Of a stretch of 30,978 nt of DNA, positions 28,615-30,978 are shown in pieces; the stretch's first letter is position 1, and each line of letters starts with the position of its first letter. The stretch covers positions 1-30,978 of the IMG/VR virus record IMGVR_UViG_3300037296_000224, one strand, 5' to 3'. The translations under genes and the position numbers were made by a program. The notes beneath the pieces were generated by a model, which made no database searches, was not told the origin of the DNA, and worked only from the letters and a program-made list of their open reading frames with translations. Source of the DNA: a virus.

Positions 28615-29036
28615 TGAAACGACAAATGATTGTAGATATTATAGTTGATCAGATGAAAAAAATACAGCATGAAAATAGTTTTTATAGTGATGCTGGTAAA
28701 AATGTTTTTGAATGGCTTGAAAAACCACTCGATAAAGATGAATACCCAGCAATTATTATAAGGGATGTTTCAGATGATACACAAGATGGTCAAGTACTTA
28801 ATCATAGTTTGAAAATAGAAGTAGATATTGCTGTAAGTAGTAAAGCTACAACTGTTTGGGATATGAGAGAAGTTTCTAGTGATGTTTTAAAAACTTTTGG
28901 TGTGATTGAAGATACTATCAATTATCAATGTGCTTATTTAGGTAGTGAATTTTTACTTGAACAAAAAGATACTGTTTATGGTGGGGTTAGACTTACTTTT
29001 TCAGTAGCTTATCAAACAAGTAGATGGGAACAGTAG
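28614..29036 (+). CDS. Tail completion (terminator-like) protein
   Basis: A 140-residue protein with an N-terminal helix (MIVDIIVDQMKKIQHENSFYSDAGKNVFEW), a strand YPAIIIRDVSD, and two later strands (HSLKIEVDIAVSSK; GGVRLTFSVAYQTS), the alpha/beta pattern of tail terminator proteins that cap the tube. It bridges the head block and the baseplate spike gene. The family call is moderate; it could instead be a second head completion protein. Confidence 0.6.
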   Translation: MKRQMIVDIIVDQMKKIQHENSFYSDAGKNVFEWLEKPLDKDEYPAIIIRDVSDDTQDGQVLNHSLKIEVDIAVSSKATTVWDMREVSSDVLKTFGVIEDTINYQCAYLGSEFLLEQKDTVYGGVRLTFSVAYQTSRWEQ

Positions 29037-29039
29037 AAA

Positions 29040-29678
29040 ATGTTAGCTGAACTTAAAAGACTAATTAATAATATTGTTTGTTTTGGAACTATATCACAAA
29101 CTAAAAGTACTGATGGTAAAGCATTAGCTAGGGTTAAAGTGATGGATAGAGAAACTGATTTTTTACCAGTAGTATCTTTTTCAAATAGTTTTAAAAAGCA
29201 TTTTATCCCAGTTAGAGTAGGTGAACAAGTTGTAATGTTTAGCCCTTTTGGTGAAGCTAGTGGTGGGTTTGTTATTAGAAGCATTTTTAATAAAAGTGCA
29301 AAAGAACCAGCAGCTGCTAATGAACATACTGAAGTGCTTGAATATGAAGATGGAACTGTAATCACTTATGATACACAAGCCAAAGAGTTAAAGATAAATG
29401 CTAGTGACAAAATCACTATTATTTGTAAAGCTGCAACTATTACAGCTGATACAGTTGATATAACTGCAACTACATCAAATACTGGTGATGTAACAATAAA
29501 CGGTTCATTAACAGTATCTAATTTGATAACTGGTAACGGTGGTCTTAGTATTAGTGGTGGAAGTGGTGCAGCAGTTGATGGTGATATTAGTACAACTGGT
29601 TCAATAACTGATAGCAAAGGTGACTTAACAAATCACCAACATAGTGATACTGATGGTGCAACATCATTACCAAGGTAG
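29040..29678 (+). CDS. V: Baseplate spike protein V (P2 gpV-like)
   Basis: A 212-residue central spike. The N-terminal OB-fold-like part contains GTISQTKSTDGKALARVKV and VRVGEQVVMFSPFGEASGGFVI. A beta-helix of repeating hydrophobic strands follows (KITIICKAATITADTVDITATTS...), then the tip ends with NHQHSDTDG, whose H-x-H is the iron-binding apex motif of P2-type spikes. It punctures the outer membrane during contraction. It starts three bases after the previous stop. Confidence 0.93.
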   Translation: MLAELKRLINNIVCFGTISQTKSTDGKALARVKVMDRETDFLPVVSFSNSFKKHFIPVRVGEQVVMFSPFGEASGGFVIRSIFNKSAKEPAAANEHTEVLEYEDGTVITYDTQAKELKINASDKITIICKAATITADTVDITATTSNTGDVTINGSLTVSNLITGNGGLSISGGSGAAVDGDISTTGSITDSKGDLTNHQHSDTDGATSLPR

Positions 29679-29683
29679 CATAG

Positions 29684-29971
29684 ATGTATAAAGTAAGTAT
29701 AACAAACAGCATAAATAGGATTTTGAAAACTCCATTAGTGCGTAGAGTAAAAAGACCTGAATTTGGTAGTGAACTTTATAAGCTAAGAGATAGAGCATTT
29801 AATGATGAATATAAACTATTAGCTGCTAAATACACTTATGAAGCTATAAGTAAATTTGAACCAAGGGTAAAAGTTGAAAGTGTTGAGTGTAAAGTGAAAC
29901 CAGTAAGTGGTGTGGTGATACTTAGTATCACTTTAGCAAATGGTGAAGTAATAGAGGTTGAAAATGATTAA
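29684..29971 (+). CDS. W: Baseplate wedge protein W (P2 gpW/T4 gp25-like)
   Basis: A 95-residue gp25-like protein: SINRILKTPLVRRVKRPEFGSELYKLRDRAFNDEYK, then an EAISKFEPRVKVESVECK strand, the family pattern around the E-P-R residues. gp25-type proteins start sheath assembly from the baseplate. The end overlaps J by 8 bases (ATGATTAA). Confidence 0.9.
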   Translation: MYKVSITNSINRILKTPLVRRVKRPEFGSELYKLRDRAFNDEYKLLAAKYTYEAISKFEPRVKVESVECKVKPVSGVVILSITLANGEVIEVEND

Positions 29972-30978
29972 TATAAGCAATTTACCAAAACCTGATGTAA
30001 TGCAAGTTTTAGACTATGAAGCGATTTTAAATCAAAACATAGATAATTTTAAAACATTAGTACCTGATTGGATACCACTAGAAAGTGATGAATTTAAGAT
30101 GATACTAGAAGCATTTGCATATAGGGAACTTCATCTAAGATCTGAATTTAACAACTTAGCTACTGCCTTTTTTTTATCTACATCAACTAAAAATGATTTA
30201 GATAATTATGCAGTTTTTTATGATGTTGAAAGGCTTGATGGTTCTAAACCTTATGCTAAATATGAATTTGCACTTAGTGAAGTTTTGGCACAAGATGTAG
30301 TGATACCAGCTAACCTAATCTTAACAGATGAAAATAGCGAGTATCAAGGAAAGCTTTTAAATAGTGTAACTATAGCAGCTGGTGAAGATAAAGCTACTGG
30401 TACAGTTGAATTACAGCTTGAAATACAAACAAGTGATATAAAAACTGAAATCATTACTACATCTTTACCTTTTGTGGTTGAAGCAAAAGCACTAGATGTA
30501 TTTCTAAATGGTTCAGATGTAGAAAGTGATGAAGAGTTTAGAGCTAGAATACTTTTAAGTATGGCTGATAAAAGTACAGCTGGTAGTGAAGAAACTTATA
30601 AATCATTTACTTTTAATGCTGATGAAAGAATTGAAGATGTAGCAGTACTAAATGGTGGTGCTGGTGTGGTGAATGTTTTTTATTATAGTGCAACAGCTGA
30701 TGATCTAATGCAAACTAGAATAGAAGAAATGTTAAATAAAGAGATTGTAAGACCTCTTAGTGATAACCCACAAATAACAACTGCAACTGAAGTACCTTTT
30801 GATGTAGTTGCTCAGCTGAAGATATTACCAAACCAAGAAACTGCAACTGTATATAGTAATGCTATGAAAAGTTTAACTGACGGAATAGCTGCACTAAAAA
30901 AGATTGGTACAGATATAACACTAAGTGAAATCAATGACTTTTTAAAAGTTGATGGTGTCAAAGAAGTCGTAATAACTT
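29964..30978 (+). CDS. J: Baseplate protein J, 5' part (P2 gpJ-like)
   Basis: The first 338 codons of the baseplate J protein, cut by the window end and completed by bases 176-255 at the left end (the last 175 bases here repeat 1-175), for a full length of 364. Family blocks are MINISNLPKPDVMQVLDYEAIL, LVPDWIPLESDEFKMILEAFAYRELHLR, a DNYAVFYDVERL segment and VFLNGSDVESDEEFRARILLSMADKSTAGSEETYK. With W and I it forms the outer baseplate to which the diversified fibre is attached. Confidence 0.93.
   Translation, partial: MINISNLPKPDVMQVLDYEAILNQNIDNFKTLVPDWIPLESDEFKMILEAFAYRELHLRSEFNNLATAFFLSTSTKNDLDNYAVFYDVERLDGSKPYAKYEFALSEVLAQDVVIPANLILTDENSEYQGKLLNSVTIAAGEDKATGTVELQLEIQTSDIKTEIITTSLPFVVEAKALDVFLNGSDVESDEEFRARILLSMADKSTAGSEETYKSFTFNADERIEDVAVLNGGAGVVNVFYYSATADDLMQTRIEEMLNKEIVRPLSDNPQITTATEVPFDVVAQLKILPNQETATVYSNAMKSLTDGIAALKKIGTDITLSEINDFLKVDGVKEVVIT
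30804..30978. repeat. Terminal overlap, right copy
   Basis: Same 175 bases as at 1-175, with A at the position equivalent to 48. See the left copy. Confidence 0.93.

Overview
The window is essentially a whole temperate tailed-phage genome, opened inside the baseplate J gene. Bases 1-175 recur at 30804-30978 with a single synonymous difference (position 48, T versus A), and the J reading frame continues exactly across the join. The molecule therefore closes as a circle of about 30,803 bp, with no host genes. Low G+C, A/T-ending codons, TTG and GTG starts and a single-strand-binding protein of epsilonproteobacterial type suggest a Campylobacterota host, probably Arcobacter-like. The host is an inference; no host gene is present.

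Layout on the + strand across the join: a P2-like contractile tail and baseplate (V, W, J, I, tail fibre; then sheath, tube, E/E' chaperone with a -1 frameshift, tape measure, U, X, D), followed by lysis genes (membrane coiled-coil protein, overlapping spanin pair, putative holin, M15 peptidase). On the - strand (11.2-15.4 kb) is an early/lysogeny operon: SSB, small membrane and zinc-ribbon proteins, an ASCH-like protein, dUTPase, excisionase-like HTH and tyrosine integrase. The control region (15.3-17.9 kb) holds divergent promoters, a candidate noncoding RNA, a secreted thermonuclease, a zinc-ribbon membrane protein, a LexA/S24-type repressor and a Cro-like protein, with shared operators ATTCCATWATGGAAT. 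From 17.9 kb come a replication initiator containing lambda-like iterons, small unknown genes, a second tyrosine recombinase, minor tail protein Z, a likely cos region, lambda-type terminase, gpW-like connector, portal, a protease-capsid fusion and head completion proteins. The head is lambda-like and the tail P2-like.

The standout system is a complete diversity-generating retroelement (DGR) at 0.86-3.8 kb: a tail-fibre gene ending in a variable repeat, an Avd-type accessory protein, a template repeat and a DGR-type reverse transcriptase. Over 93 aligned bases the two repeats differ at 10 positions, and every difference falls on an adenine of the template. This is the signature of adenine-directed mutagenic retrohoming, here aimed at the fibre tip and so probably at host range.

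Other points worth attention: a T TTT TTA slippery site giving an E-E' fusion; a likely replication origin of four dyad iterons inside the initiator gene; an SSB whose acidic tail is present but out of frame; two tyrosine recombinases; a promoter/terminator pair around a gene-free stretch; a possible RNA switch over the initiator ribosome-binding site; and a candidate cos region upstream of the terminase genes.
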